A stretch of DNA of 64,000 bases, taken from NCBI GenBank assembly GCA_025359135.1, contig JANYHJ010000175.1:1-64000 (forward strand). The letters are read 5' to 3'. Position numbers and translations under genes: made by a program. This document shows, one piece after another, positions 24,973 through 33,651 of the stretch. This DNA comes from Gemmatimonadota bacterium. Lineage in GTDB: Bacteria; Gemmatimonadota; Gemmatimonadetes; Gemmatimonadales; Gemmatimonadaceae. The notes under the pieces were generated by a model. That model was not told where the DNA came from. It did no database searches and saw nothing but the letters and a program-made list of their open reading frames with translations. How positions within the stretch are numbered: the stretch's first letter is position 1; the number at the start of each line of letters is the position of its first letter.

Positions 24973-25956
24973 ATGGGCTCCCCGACTCGTCCGCGCGTCA
25001 GCGTGCTCGTCCTCGGCTACAACCGCTTTGACGACACCGTCGGCAAGGCGCTCGCGAGCCTCTACGCGGACCCCGACAGCGCAACGTGGGAAGTCATCGT
25101 CGTCGACAATGCGTCCGACGCGGCGAATTGCGAGAAATTCGTGGCCGCCACGGTCGCGTATCCGCGCATGCAGCTTCATCACCTGCAGGAGAATCGCGGC
25201 TATCCCGGTGGCATGAATGCGTGCTTGGCGCTCGCCACGGGTGAACTCTTCGTCCTCGTCTCCAGCGACATCATCGTGCCGGTCGGCATGATCGCACGGC
25301 TTGTCGATGCCTTCGACGCGAACCCCTCGGCCGGACTCGTCGCGCCGGTCACGAACTTCGCCGGCAACGCGCAGCAGATCTGGATGGATCCGTCACTCCC
25401 GGTCGCGGACGTCCTCGCGCGCGGCCTCACGTATGCCAACACCGACGATGGTGGCGCCGAGTGGCTCCCCGCCTATCGTCTCGACTTCTGCTGCGTGGCC
25501 ATGCGGCGCGACGTCTACGACCAGCTCGGCGGCCTCGACGAGCAGTTCATTCCCGGCTACTTCGAGGACTTCGACTATTCGCTCCGCGCCCGCGCGGCCG
25601 GCTTCGACCTGCTCATCGCCGACAACGCCTTCGTCTATCACGAGGGCGGCGGCACGTTCGGGCGCATGAGTGACGTCAAGCGTCAGCTCGCCACGCGCAA
25701 TCGCACGTACTTCCTGCAGAAGCACGGCGCCGCCACGCCCATGCCGCACGAACGCGACGCGAACGCGGCCATGCTCGAGGCATACGCAGACGCCGCGGAG
25801 CGCGGCACGCGACCGTCACCATCGCGCGTCACCAATCGCCTGCTGCTCGCGCGCGCCCGTCGCCCCAAGGGCGTCGTCAAGAAGGTGCGCTATCTCCGTC
25901 GGGTCAACGCAGCCCGGCGACGGCTCGCGCCGTACCTCCCGGACAAGCACAGCTAG
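24973..25956 (+). CDS. Family 2 glycosyltransferase
   Basis: GT-A fold enzyme of 327 residues. It starts with SVLVLGYNRFDDTVGKAL and VIVVDNASD, the nucleotide-sugar binding half, then ENRGYPGGMNACLALATGEL. The position of the metal-binding motif is SSDIIVP. A typical acceptor-side motif LGGLDEQFIPGYFEDFDYSLRA is near residue 190, resembling rhamnosyltransferase-like enzymes. It is the last gene of the coupled sugar operon and probably transfers a deoxyhexose onto a surface glycan. Confidence 0.9.
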   Translation: MGSPTRPRVSVLVLGYNRFDDTVGKALASLYADPDSATWEVIVVDNASDAANCEKFVAATVAYPRMQLHHLQENRGYPGGMNACLALATGELFVLVSSDIIVPVGMIARLVDAFDANPSAGLVAPVTNFAGNAQQIWMDPSLPVADVLARGLTYANTDDGGAEWLPAYRLDFCCVAMRRDVYDQLGGLDEQFIPGYFEDFDYSLRARAAGFDLLIADNAFVYHEGGGTFGRMSDVKRQLATRNRTYFLQKHGAATPMPHERDANAAMLEAYADAAERGTRPSPSRVTNRLLLARARRPKGVVKKVRYLRRVNAARRRLAPYLPDKHS

Positions 25957-26051
25957 CACCCGTACCAGATCGGAACGCGGCGCTGCATGCGTTCGCGAAT
26001 CGCTGCACGTGCATCAGCGCAGTGCAGTGCGCGCACGAGCGCGCGTTGACG

Positions 26052-27179
26052 TCAATCGCCGAGGGCGGCCTGCGCGTCGCGCGCGAGCGCTTCGAACGCC
26101 TCCGCCACGCGTGGTGCCGTGATGGCCGGCACGCCCTGACCCTCTGGCGCCATCAGGGCGCGCGACGGTACGCCTACCGCCTTCCAGAGGTCGGGCACGT
26201 TGCCGTCGGTGGTCGTGTGCAGCGAGAGCACGGGCCGGCCCGTCGCGACCGCCAGATGCAACGTCATCGTGTCGGGCGTGATCATCACCGCGGCGCGCTC
26301 CACGAGGGCCGCGAGCGTCAGCAGCGGCGCCGCCGGATCGAAGATGTGGACGCGCGTGGAGTTCACCTGCGCACGTACGCCTTCCGCCTCTGCCGCGTCC
26401 GCCGGACCCGGCACCATCACGATGTGCAGTGCGCCGTGAGCAGCGAGCAGGACCGGCAGCAGCGCCGTGGCCTCCGACGCCGTCCAGGACCGCGCGGCCG
26501 CCGCACTGCGGAGGTTGAGCGTCACGAACGCGCCGATGCCGTGCGATTCAAGAAATCGCTCGGCCGTCCTCCGTGCGCCGTCGGGTATGTGCAACCGGAT
26601 CGGCGCGGCGAGGTTGCTCGCGGCCGCGTCGCGCCCCACCGGCCCGAACGCGGCGCGCACCACATGGCTCATCTGCCGGGACACGTGCGCGGTCGTGAGC
26701 GATCGAGGCAGCCGCACCACGCGCGTAAAGAAGCCGTGATAGCGTTTGGGACGCCACGTGCTCACGCGATGCGTAGTGGCGTGTGATGCCACGCCCGCCG
26801 TCCAGCCTGCGCGCACCGAGCGTCCGGGAATCAGGCTGAAGATCGCGTCGTATCGCCGCGCACGCAGTTGCGATCGTAAGCGCCACAGCCCACTCCACGT
26901 GCCATCGTCCATGAAGACGCGCGCAACGCGTGCATCCCCCTCGAGCAGCGCCGCGTTTCGCGTCGAGGCCAGCACGTCCACTTCGACGCCGGGCGCGAGC
27001 TCGCGCAGCAGGTCGAACACGGGCGTCGTCAGGATCATGTCCCCGAGCCGGTCGTGACGCACCACCAACACGCGCTTGGCCGAACGCGGCACGAAGGCCG
27101 CGCGATCGACGCGCGTGGGAAACAGCAACCGGTAGACGGGAAAGAGCGCCGCGTAGAAGCGACGCTTGAGGCTGGCCAC
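26052..27179 (-). CDS. Family 9 glycosyltransferase (heptosyltransferase-like)
   Basis: 375 residues starting with GTG. The family 9 hallmarks are RVLVVRHDRLGDMILTTPVFDLLRE near residue 35, DVLASTRNAALLEGDARV, and the donor-site region ITPDTMTLHLAVATGRPVLSLH near 305. Enzymes of this family add heptoses or related sugars to the LPS core in the cytoplasm. It is divergent from a second GT9 gene, and the two are clearly distinct in sequence, suggesting successive additions. Confidence 0.9.
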   Translation of the reverse strand: MASLKRRFYAALFPVYRLLFPTRVDRAAFVPRSAKRVLVVRHDRLGDMILTTPVFDLLRELAPGVEVDVLASTRNAALLEGDARVARVFMDDGTWSGLWRLRSQLRARRYDAIFSLIPGRSVRAGWTAGVASHATTHRVSTWRPKRYHGFFTRVVRLPRSLTTAHVSRQMSHVVRAAFGPVGRDAAASNLAAPIRLHIPDGARRTAERFLESHGIGAFVTLNLRSAAAARSWTASEATALLPVLLAAHGALHIVMVPGPADAAEAEGVRAQVNSTRVHIFDPAAPLLTLAALVERAAVMITPDTMTLHLAVATGRPVLSLHTTTDGNVPDLWKAVGVPSRALMAPEGQGVPAITAPRVAEAFEALARDAQAALGD

Positions 27180-27260
27180 GCGAATCAGGGTTGGGTGTCA
27201 CCTGCCGGATGGCGTAACTTGCTCCGGTCGCGCCCGCCCCGGCACCCTCGCCTTCCCCGG

Positions 27261-28262
27261 ATGTCCGCCACGCCACGTCGCATCATCGTCAGCCGGACCG
27301 ATCGCCTGGGCGACGTCGTCCTCACGCTGCCGTTGCTCGGCCTCTTGAAGCAGCGCTGGCCCGACGCCCAGCTCCTGCCGCTCGTGCGCCGTTACGCCCA
27401 GCCCATCGTCGAGGCCTCCGAGCACGTGCACGCGGTGCTCGAGTGGCCCGAGCATGGCAGCGCATCCGACGACGAACGCGCCCGGATCCTGCGCGAGGCA
27501 GATGCCGACATCATCCTCCATGTCTTCCCGCGACGTGAGGTCGCCAACGCTGCGCGCGACGCACGGATCCTGCGACGCATCGGCTCGGCCCGTAGGTGGT
27601 TTCACTGGCTCACCTGCACGGAGCGCGTCAACGTCAGCCGCAAGCGCTCCCTGCTGCACGAGGCACAGCTCAACCTCAAGCTTTCGCGACCGCTGCTCGA
27701 CAACACCGATCTCGCGCTTCACCAGCTCGTGCCGTACATCGGGCTCACGCGAACCGCGCCGTTGTCGGAGCTGCTCGCGGCACGCCTCCGCACCGGGCGC
27801 ACCAACGTGCTCCTGCAGCCGCTCACTGGCGGCACCGTGCCGCCCTGGCCGCTCGCGCGCTGGAAGGCACTCACCGAGTCGCTCGGCGCCGATCGGTTCC
27901 GCTTCTTCGTGACCGGAACTAGCGACGAAGGGCGTTCCCTGCGCCCATGGCTCGATTCACTCGGCGCGCATGTCGAAGACGCCACCGGCCTCGCGCTGGC
28001 GGAGCTGCTCGCGTTCACGCGCGCGAGCGACGGACTTGTCGCCGCATCCACCGGGCCGTTGCACATCGCGGCCGCGGTCGGTGTTCCGGCGCTGGGCCTC
28101 TATCCCGCGCGCTCCAATCCGCTGCTCTCGCGCTGGCAGCCGCTCGGCGCACGCGCGGAGGTCATCGTGGCGCCAGAGCCCGCGCACTTGCCGTCCTCCC
28201 TCGACATCGACGGCATCGCCGTGGAGCAGGTGCGCGATGCGGTGGCACGCTGGTCGCACTGA
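27261..28262 (+). CDS. Second family 9 glycosyltransferase (heptosyltransferase-like)
   Basis: 333 residues from the ATG at 27261. The N-terminal motif RRIIVSRTDRLGDVVLTLPL and the donor motif LVAASTGPLHIAAAVGVPALGLYP are typical of GT9. VLLQPLTGG sits at the position of the interdomain substrate loop. A TAACTT at 27215-27220 could be its -10 element with a leader of about 34 nt. It is followed by a convergent acyltransferase, and together these suggest LPS core and lipid A assembly. Confidence 0.88.
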   Translation: MSATPRRIIVSRTDRLGDVVLTLPLLGLLKQRWPDAQLLPLVRRYAQPIVEASEHVHAVLEWPEHGSASDDERARILREADADIILHVFPRREVANAARDARILRRIGSARRWFHWLTCTERVNVSRKRSLLHEAQLNLKLSRPLLDNTDLALHQLVPYIGLTRTAPLSELLAARLRTGRTNVLLQPLTGGTVPPWPLARWKALTESLGADRFRFFVTGTSDEGRSLRPWLDSLGAHVEDATGLALAELLAFTRASDGLVAASTGPLHIAAAVGVPALGLYPARSNPLLSRWQPLGARAEVIVAPEPAHLPSSLDIDGIAVEQVRDAVARWSH

Positions 28263-28274
28263 CGCGAGCGCCTG

Positions 28275-29234
28275 CTACTCCGCCGCCACTCCCGCGCTTC
28301 GTACTGGTGGCCACACGGTGCCCGCAGGCGGCGCGTGCTTCCAGCGACGGTGCTGCCAGAAGTACTGCTCCGGTGTCGCCCGCACGAAGCGCTCGAGCGT
28401 CGCCGTGTAGTCGTGCACGATCATGTCGACATCGTACTCGCGATCACCCGTCGGGTTGACGGGCACGCGCTCGAGCCGCAGCCGGTACTTGCCCGATGGT
28501 TGGCGAATCGCGGCCGCAAACACCACCGGCGCATGGAACCGCAGCGCAAAGACCGCCGGTCCGCGCGGCGTCTTCGCGAGCCGGCCGAAGAATGGCACGA
28601 AGGTCGACGCGAGTCCGATGACCCCTTGATCCATCACGAACGCCACCGCGCGCCCGGCCCTGAGCGAACGCGGCGTGCGGCGCACCGCCTCGGCGTCGGG
28701 CACGACGATCATCCCGAGCCGCTCGCGCGTCCGGTTGATGTAGCGCTCGAAGAGCGGGTTGGACTGCGAGCGGACGATGGCGTCGAGCCCCGAACCCATG
28801 GCCGTGAGTCGCGCCCCCACGTAGGAACCTGCGAGTTCCCAGTTGCCGAAGTGGCCGGTGACCATGCAGATCCCCTTGCCCTCGGCGAGCGCCGCCTCGA
28901 CCACGGGCCAATCCGCGCACGGTTCGAAGCGCTCGAACACCTCTTCAGGACCGCCTGAGAGCAACGTCGCCTCGATCGTCACCCGTCCGAGGTGTCCATA
29001 GCTCGCGCGTGCCACGGCCCGCACGCGCTCCTCGTTGAACTCGGGGAAGCAGCGCCTGAGCGCCTCCTCCACGAGGTCGCGCCGAATGCCGAGCGGCGAG
29101 TAGCCCAGCCGGCCGACGGCCTCGCCGACCGCGGTCGCCGTGTTCCACCCGGCCATGCGGAGCGTGCCGATCAGCGTGCGCAGGGCAGCGTACTGCGTAC
29201 GATGCGCGAGGGTCGGAGTCTTGTCGTTGGCCAT
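28275..29234 (-). CDS. LpxL/HtrB-family lipid A-type acyltransferase
   Basis: 319 residues from the ATG at 29234; the longer frame overlaps the OmpA 3' end and is not supported. The active-site H-x4-E motif appears as VTGHFGNWELAGS near residue 120. Later motifs include FVMDQGVIG followed by VPFFGRLAKTPRGPAV, and the C-terminal EQYFWQHRRWK, which are standard for this family. The enzyme transfers fatty acyl chains to lipid A precursors at the inner membrane. It supports the presence of LPS in this organism. Confidence 0.9.
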   Translation of the reverse strand: MANDKTPTLAHRTQYAALRTLIGTLRMAGWNTATAVGEAVGRLGYSPLGIRRDLVEEALRRCFPEFNEERVRAVARASYGHLGRVTIEATLLSGGPEEVFERFEPCADWPVVEAALAEGKGICMVTGHFGNWELAGSYVGARLTAMGSGLDAIVRSQSNPLFERYINRTRERLGMIVVPDAEAVRRTPRSLRAGRAVAFVMDQGVIGLASTFVPFFGRLAKTPRGPAVFALRFHAPVVFAAAIRQPSGKYRLRLERVPVNPTGDREYDVDMIVHDYTATLERFVRATPEQYFWQHRRWKHAPPAGTVWPPVRSAGVAAE

Positions 29235-29297
29235 GTCGGGGCGCCGGTCACGCGTGCACCGGCTGATGGCGAAAACTAATCCTCCCGAACGATCGAA

Positions 29298-29327
29298 CGC
29301 CCCCGCCACCCGAAGGTGACGGAGGCG
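29298..29327 (-). terminator. Terminator hairpin with UUCG tetraloop after the ompA-type gene
   Basis: Read on the minus strand, CGCCTCCGTCACC and GGTGGCGGGGGCG form a 13-bp stem (two G-U pairs) closed by a cUUCGg tetraloop, followed by TTCG. It begins 32 bp after the OmpA stop. Confidence 0.65.
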
Positions 29328-29358
29328 CTCGCCTCGTACGGTGCTGCGTGAGTTCCGC

Positions 29359-30951
29359 TTAGTTCGTGCGGCGGATCTCGACGCGGCGGTTCTGCGCACG
29401 ACCAGCGTCAGTCGTGTTCGGAGCCGCGGGGCGAGCCGGGCCGAAGCCCTTCGCCGAGATGCGGCTTGCATCAACACCCTTGCCGATCAGGTACTCGCGC
29501 ACCGCGTTGGCCCGGGCCTGCGAGAGGCGACGGTTGGCGGCGGCGGCACCGCGGTTATCGGTGAAGCCTTCGACGGCGATCTTGACGTCGGGGTTCGCCA
29601 CCAGGCTGGCCGCGACCGCGTCGAGCGAGGAGCCCGACTCGGCGAGCAGCGTCGCCTTGGCGTTGTCGAAGTTCACGCCCTGCAGCGTGAGGTTCTTCTT
29701 GCCGGCCTCGAAGAGGACCTGACAGCCGTTGGCATCAACCTTGGTGCCAGCCGGCGTGTTCGGACACTTGTCCAGATAGTCGGCAACACCGTCGTTGTCC
29801 GAATCCAGCGGGCAACCCGAGACGTCAACCTTCACGCCGGCCGGGGTGTTCGGGCACTTGTCGAGACGATCCGGCACGCCGTCCTTGTCCGAGTCCACGT
29901 CCACCGGGCAGCCGGTCGCATCGACCTTGAACCCGGCCGGGGTGTTCGGGCACTTGTCGAGGTAGTCCGCAACACCGTCCTTGTCCGAGTCGATCGGGCA
30001 ACCGGTGGCATCAACCTTCACGCCGGCCGGGGTGTTCGGGCACTTGTCCATGTAGTCCGCGACACCGTCCTTGTCCGAGTCGATCGGGCAACCAGCGGCG
30101 TCGACCTTGGCGCCAGCCGGGGTGTTCGGGCACTTGTCCATGTAATCGGCAACACCGTCACGGTCGCTATCGAGCGGGCAACCATTGGCGTCCACGCGCG
30201 CGCCAGCCGGGGTGTTCGGGCACTTGTCGAGGTAGTCCGCGACGCCGTCCTTGTCGGTGTCGATCGGGCAGCCCGTCTCGTCCACCTTCACGCCAGTCGG
30301 AGTGTTCGGGCACTTGTCGAGCTTGTCCGACACGCCGTCGCCGTCGGTGTCCTTCGAGCCGCCGAGGCGGTACGTGAGGCCGCCTTCGACGCCGAGATTC
30401 ACGTCAATGCCGTTGGCCTTGTAGCCGAGGCGATCCTTCGGGTAGGGAACGAAGCCGAAGGTTCCGTCGATGCGCGCGCCCAGCTGGTCCGTCCACTTCC
30501 AGTCGACGCCGATGACGCCGCGAGCACCGACGTCCCAGATCGAGTTCTGGTTGCGGTTCGGCGGCACGCCGAGATAGGCGTAGCTGCCGTTGACTCCGTA
30601 GAAGTTGTTCTTGTGGACCAGGTAGCCGCCGCCGATGTGCACATCGAGGTTGTCGCCGGCGGGCACGTGGTACGTCAGGAGGCCGGTGTGCGAGTAGCTC
30701 TTTTCCGAGCCGTCGCCAGCCGTGCGGGCCCCAGTAAACTCGACTGCCAGGTTCTGCGCGAAGAAGTAGCCGATCAGGCCGCCGAAGCCAACCTGATTCC
30801 GCTTGCTCCATGGCATTCCGGAATCAAAACGCTCGAACTTTCCGAACACCGCGACTTCGAAAGTCCCGGGATCCTGCGCGCGCACTGCGCGCGACGGGAG
30901 CGCGAGCGCGGCGAGACCGGCGAGCAAGAGCGCACCGCGACGAAGAGTCAT
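29359..30951 (-). CDS. OmpA-family protein with seven thrombospondin type 3 repeats
   Basis: GGAGG stands 4 nt before the ATG at 30951, which opens a signal peptide (LLLAGLAALALPSRAVRAQ). Residues 25-190 resemble an eight-stranded OmpA barrel. Seven calcium-binding type 3 repeats of 30 residues follow, built as DSDKDGVADYLDKCPNTPAG plus KVDATGCPI. The C-terminal 110 residues are the peptidoglycan-binding OmpA domain with VEGFTDNRG, RRLSQARANAVREYL and AQNRRVEIR. Expected role: anchoring the outer membrane to the cell wall through a stiff calcium-stabilised stalk. Confidence 0.95.
   Translation of the reverse strand: MTLRRGALLLAGLAALALPSRAVRAQDPGTFEVAVFGKFERFDSGMPWSKRNQVGFGGLIGYFFAQNLAVEFTGARTAGDGSEKSYSHTGLLTYHVPAGDNLDVHIGGGYLVHKNNFYGVNGSYAYLGVPPNRNQNSIWDVGARGVIGVDWKWTDQLGARIDGTFGFVPYPKDRLGYKANGIDVNLGVEGGLTYRLGGSKDTDGDGVSDKLDKCPNTPTGVKVDETGCPIDTDKDGVADYLDKCPNTPAGARVDANGCPLDSDRDGVADYMDKCPNTPAGAKVDAAGCPIDSDKDGVADYMDKCPNTPAGVKVDATGCPIDSDKDGVADYLDKCPNTPAGFKVDATGCPVDVDSDKDGVPDRLDKCPNTPAGVKVDVSGCPLDSDNDGVADYLDKCPNTPAGTKVDANGCQVLFEAGKKNLTLQGVNFDNAKATLLAESGSSLDAVAASLVANPDVKIAVEGFTDNRGAAAANRRLSQARANAVREYLIGKGVDASRISAKGFGPARPAAPNTTDAGRAQNRRVEIRRTN
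29716..30352 (-). repeat. Tandem 90-bp repeats encoding thrombospondin type 3 units
   Basis: Seven in-frame units of 90 bp (one is 96 bp) lie inside the OmpA-family gene. Units share the segment for DKCPNTPAG almost unchanged at the DNA level, while the D/N-rich calcium loops vary slightly. The arrangement suggests expansion by slippage or unequal recombination. Confidence 0.9.
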
Positions 30952-31007
30952 GCATCCTCCAAAAGAGAGAGCGAAATGGCGAACCGGCACATGCGGAACA
31001 CCTACGC

Positions 31008-31013
31008 AATATA
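31008..31013 (-). promoter_or_regulatory. Probable -10 element of the ompA-type gene
   Basis: Minus-strand TATATT lies in the 263-bp gap upstream of the OmpA start and would give a leader of about 50 nt including the GGAGG site. No good -35 hexamer is seen. The remainder of the gap shows nothing gene-like. Confidence 0.45.
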
Positions 31014-31214
31014 GCGGCACCGACGACGTTGCCGGCGCGCAGCACAGCTGCAAAACCGCTGAACCAGTGGTTCGCGGGCAATCTGGGCGAGCCAGAAGGC
31101 TCGCAAACAGCGGCAAAACTCGCAAGTCCCCCGGGCGCGGGCGAGGGGAGACTTGCCCCGCGGCCGGCCCGTGCTTGACCGCAGCAAGGGCCCGCACCTC
31201 GGGTTGTGCTCCCC

Positions 31215-33440
31215 TTAGACGGGGAAGAGCATCTCCCGGTAACGCGGCAGCGGCCAGGCCGTGTCACCCATGACCAGTTCCAGTGCGTCCGAACAGGCAC
31301 GAACGGCTCCCATCGCCGCTGCGCCCTCCGCCGTCAGGAACTTCGCCTGGGCTTCGGGCGCGTCGTGCAATCCCTCGGCCTTGGCGATCGCTACCTGCAG
31401 CGCGGCCTGCGCCTCCTGCAAGCCGCTCACCAGCGTGCTCACCTTCCTGACTTCGGCCAACGCGGGATTCTCCTTCAAGCCGAGCGCCTTGGTCTCGCTG
31501 GCCGTGCGCGTCAGCGACGCGAGGTAGCCCAGCCCAGCGGGCAGGATCTGCGTCCCGGCCATCTGGTCCAGTGTGTGGCACTCGATCAGCATGTCCTTGA
31601 TGTACCGCTCCAGCCGCACGTGGTAGCGCGACTCGAGCTCCTCCTTCGACAGGATCCCCAGACCCGTCAGCAGCTTCTTTGCGCGAGGCGTCGACAGTTG
31701 CGCCAGCGCCTCGGGGGTGCGGCGGAGGTTGAGCAACCCGCGCTTCGCGGCCTCCTTCACCCACGCGTCGCTGTAGTTGTTGCCCTCGAAGCGCACGGCC
31801 GTGGTCGCCTTGAAGGCACGACGCACCACCACGAGCGCGGCATCATCCACCTTCCGCGTCTTCTTGAGCTCGGCCTTGAGCTCGGCCGTGATCTCCTCGA
31901 GCGCGCCCGCCACGCAGGCGTTCAGCAGCATCACCGGGAAGGCGATCGACTGCGATCCGCCCACCGCGCGGAACTCGAACTTCGCGCCCGTGAAGGCGAA
32001 CGGCGACGTCCGGTTGCGATCCGTGTTGTCCTGGGCGACTTCGGGCAGCTTCGCCACGCCAAGCGCCAGCATCGCATCCGCAGCCCCCTGCCCACCCGTC
32101 TTGCCGGCCGCGATGTCCTCGATCACGCGCGTCAGCATCTGCCCCATGAACACCGAGATGATGGCGGGCGGCGCCTCGTTCGCGCCGAGACGGTGCTCGT
32201 TGCCCGAGGTCGCAATCCCCGCGCGCAACAGCCCCGCATGCTCGTGCACCCCCTTGAGCACGGCGGCGAGAAAAAGCAGGAAGCGCACGTTCTGGTGGGG
32301 TGTCTTCCCCGGCTTGAGCAGGTTCACGCCGTCCAGCGCATTGTCCGAGATGATCGACATCGACCAGTTGCAGTGCTTGCCCGAGCCGTTCACGCCGGCA
32401 AAGGGCTTCTCGTGCACGATGGCCTGCAGGCCGTGGCGCAGCGCCACGCGACGCAGCACCGCCATCACGAGTTGGTTGTGGTCGACCGCGATGTCCGTCT
32501 CCTCGAAGATCGGCGCCATCTCGAACTGCGACGGCGCGACTTCATTGTGGCGCGTCACGATCGGCACGCCGAGGCGCATCAGCTCCCATTCGACTTCCGC
32601 GATGCAGGCCTGCACCCGCTCGGGAATGCCGCCGAAGTAGTGGTCCTCGAGCTGCTGCCCGCGCGGCGGCGGCGCGCCCACCAACGTCCGGTTCGCCATC
32701 ACCAGGTCCGGGCGCATCGCGAAGTGCGTCCGATCGATCAGGAAGTATTCCTGCTCTGCGCCGAGCGTGGTGAAGACCCGCAGCGCGCCCTTGTCGCCGA
32801 TCGTCTCGAGCAGCGCGGTCGCCCGCGCCGACAGGACGTCCGAGCTGCGCAGCAGCGGCGTCATCTCGTCGAGCGCCTCACCGTTGTAGCCGATGAACAC
32901 CGACGGAATGAACAGCGTCTTCGTGCCGCCGGATTCCAGAATGAACACCGGGCTCGCCGGGTTCCACGCCGTGTAGCCGCGCGCTTCCCAGGTGGCGCGC
33001 AAGCCGCCGCTCGGAAAACTCGACGCGTCCGGCTCGCTCTGGATCAACTGCTCGCCTGAAAACTGCTCGATCGGGAGCTTGTTCTCGTCGAAGGTCAGGA
33101 AGGCGTCGTGCTTCTCGGCCGTGAGCCCCGTCTGCGGCTGGAACCAGTGCGTGAAGTGCGAGACGCCGCGCGAGACCGCCCACTCCTTGATCACCTGTGC
33201 TACGACGGGCGCGATCTCCGTGTCGAGTTTCTTTCCGAGGCGTACCGCCTCGACGAGCTTCGCATAGGTGGCCTTCGGCAATTTCTCGCGCATCTGGCGC
33301 GCGCCGAACGTGTTCATGCCGAAGTAATGGGGTGTTGGCCGCATGTCGGCGGTATCTCGGTACGCTCCCGGCGTGCGGAGCGGCTGGCGTGTGATCTCGC
33401 GCAGCGCCTGCTGGCGCGGGGTCAAGGAATCGCTGGCCAT
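31215..33440 (-). CDS. glnN: Glutamine synthetase type III
   Basis: Makes glutamine from glutamate, ammonia and ATP. The 741-residue length and the N-terminal FGMNTFGARQMREKLPKATY are specific to GSIII, which is much longer than GSI. Other motifs are HFTHWFQPQTGLTAEKHDAF, FPSGGLRATWEARGYTAWNP, AEQEYFLID, RHNEVAPSQFEMAP and EKPFAGVNGSGKHCNWS. A GSI gene lies about 2 kb away on the same strand, so the organism has two forms. The upstream gap of 210 bp holds a short palindrome. Confidence 0.95.
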   Translation of the reverse strand: MASDSLTPRQQALREITRQPLRTPGAYRDTADMRPTPHYFGMNTFGARQMREKLPKATYAKLVEAVRLGKKLDTEIAPVVAQVIKEWAVSRGVSHFTHWFQPQTGLTAEKHDAFLTFDENKLPIEQFSGEQLIQSEPDASSFPSGGLRATWEARGYTAWNPASPVFILESGGTKTLFIPSVFIGYNGEALDEMTPLLRSSDVLSARATALLETIGDKGALRVFTTLGAEQEYFLIDRTHFAMRPDLVMANRTLVGAPPPRGQQLEDHYFGGIPERVQACIAEVEWELMRLGVPIVTRHNEVAPSQFEMAPIFEETDIAVDHNQLVMAVLRRVALRHGLQAIVHEKPFAGVNGSGKHCNWSMSIISDNALDGVNLLKPGKTPHQNVRFLLFLAAVLKGVHEHAGLLRAGIATSGNEHRLGANEAPPAIISVFMGQMLTRVIEDIAAGKTGGQGAADAMLALGVAKLPEVAQDNTDRNRTSPFAFTGAKFEFRAVGGSQSIAFPVMLLNACVAGALEEITAELKAELKKTRKVDDAALVVVRRAFKATTAVRFEGNNYSDAWVKEAAKRGLLNLRRTPEALAQLSTPRAKKLLTGLGILSKEELESRYHVRLERYIKDMLIECHTLDQMAGTQILPAGLGYLASLTRTASETKALGLKENPALAEVRKVSTLVSGLQEAQAALQVAIAKAEGLHDAPEAQAKFLTAEGAAAMGAVRACSDALELVMGDTAWPLPRYREMLFPV

Positions 33441-33531
33441 GACGAGTGAGACTCCGGAGGAGTGAGCAGCTGTGAATTCGAGCGTCCAAGCGACGCGTGC
33501 GTTGCGCGTCTTTGTGCGGAATGAACAAGAC

Positions 33532-33545
33532 TAGTCGGTCGACTA
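33532..33545. promoter_or_regulatory. Short inverted repeat upstream of glnN
   Basis: TAGTCG (33532-33537) and CGACTA (33540-33545) form a perfect 6-bp inverted repeat, 92 bp upstream of the glnN start in a stretch with lower GC than its surroundings. It could be an operator, but nothing else supports this. Confidence 0.25.
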
Positions 33546-33651
33546 TCCACCTTCAACCGCAGAATTTGGGAGATTGTGCTCGAGATCGTGCGTTTTCAGC
33601 GTCTTTCAATGCTCACGACTGCAAATCGTTATGAGACATATGGTTAGATCG

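Noticed and set aside
26029-26044. GCGCGC-N4-GCGCGC hairpin between the GT2 and GT9 genes
   Set aside because: Simple alternating GC of this kind is frequent here by chance, and no T-run follows.
29716-30352. Regular repeats suggesting a CRISPR array
   Set aside because: The 90-bp units are in frame, lack alternating unique spacers and encode calcium-binding protein repeats.
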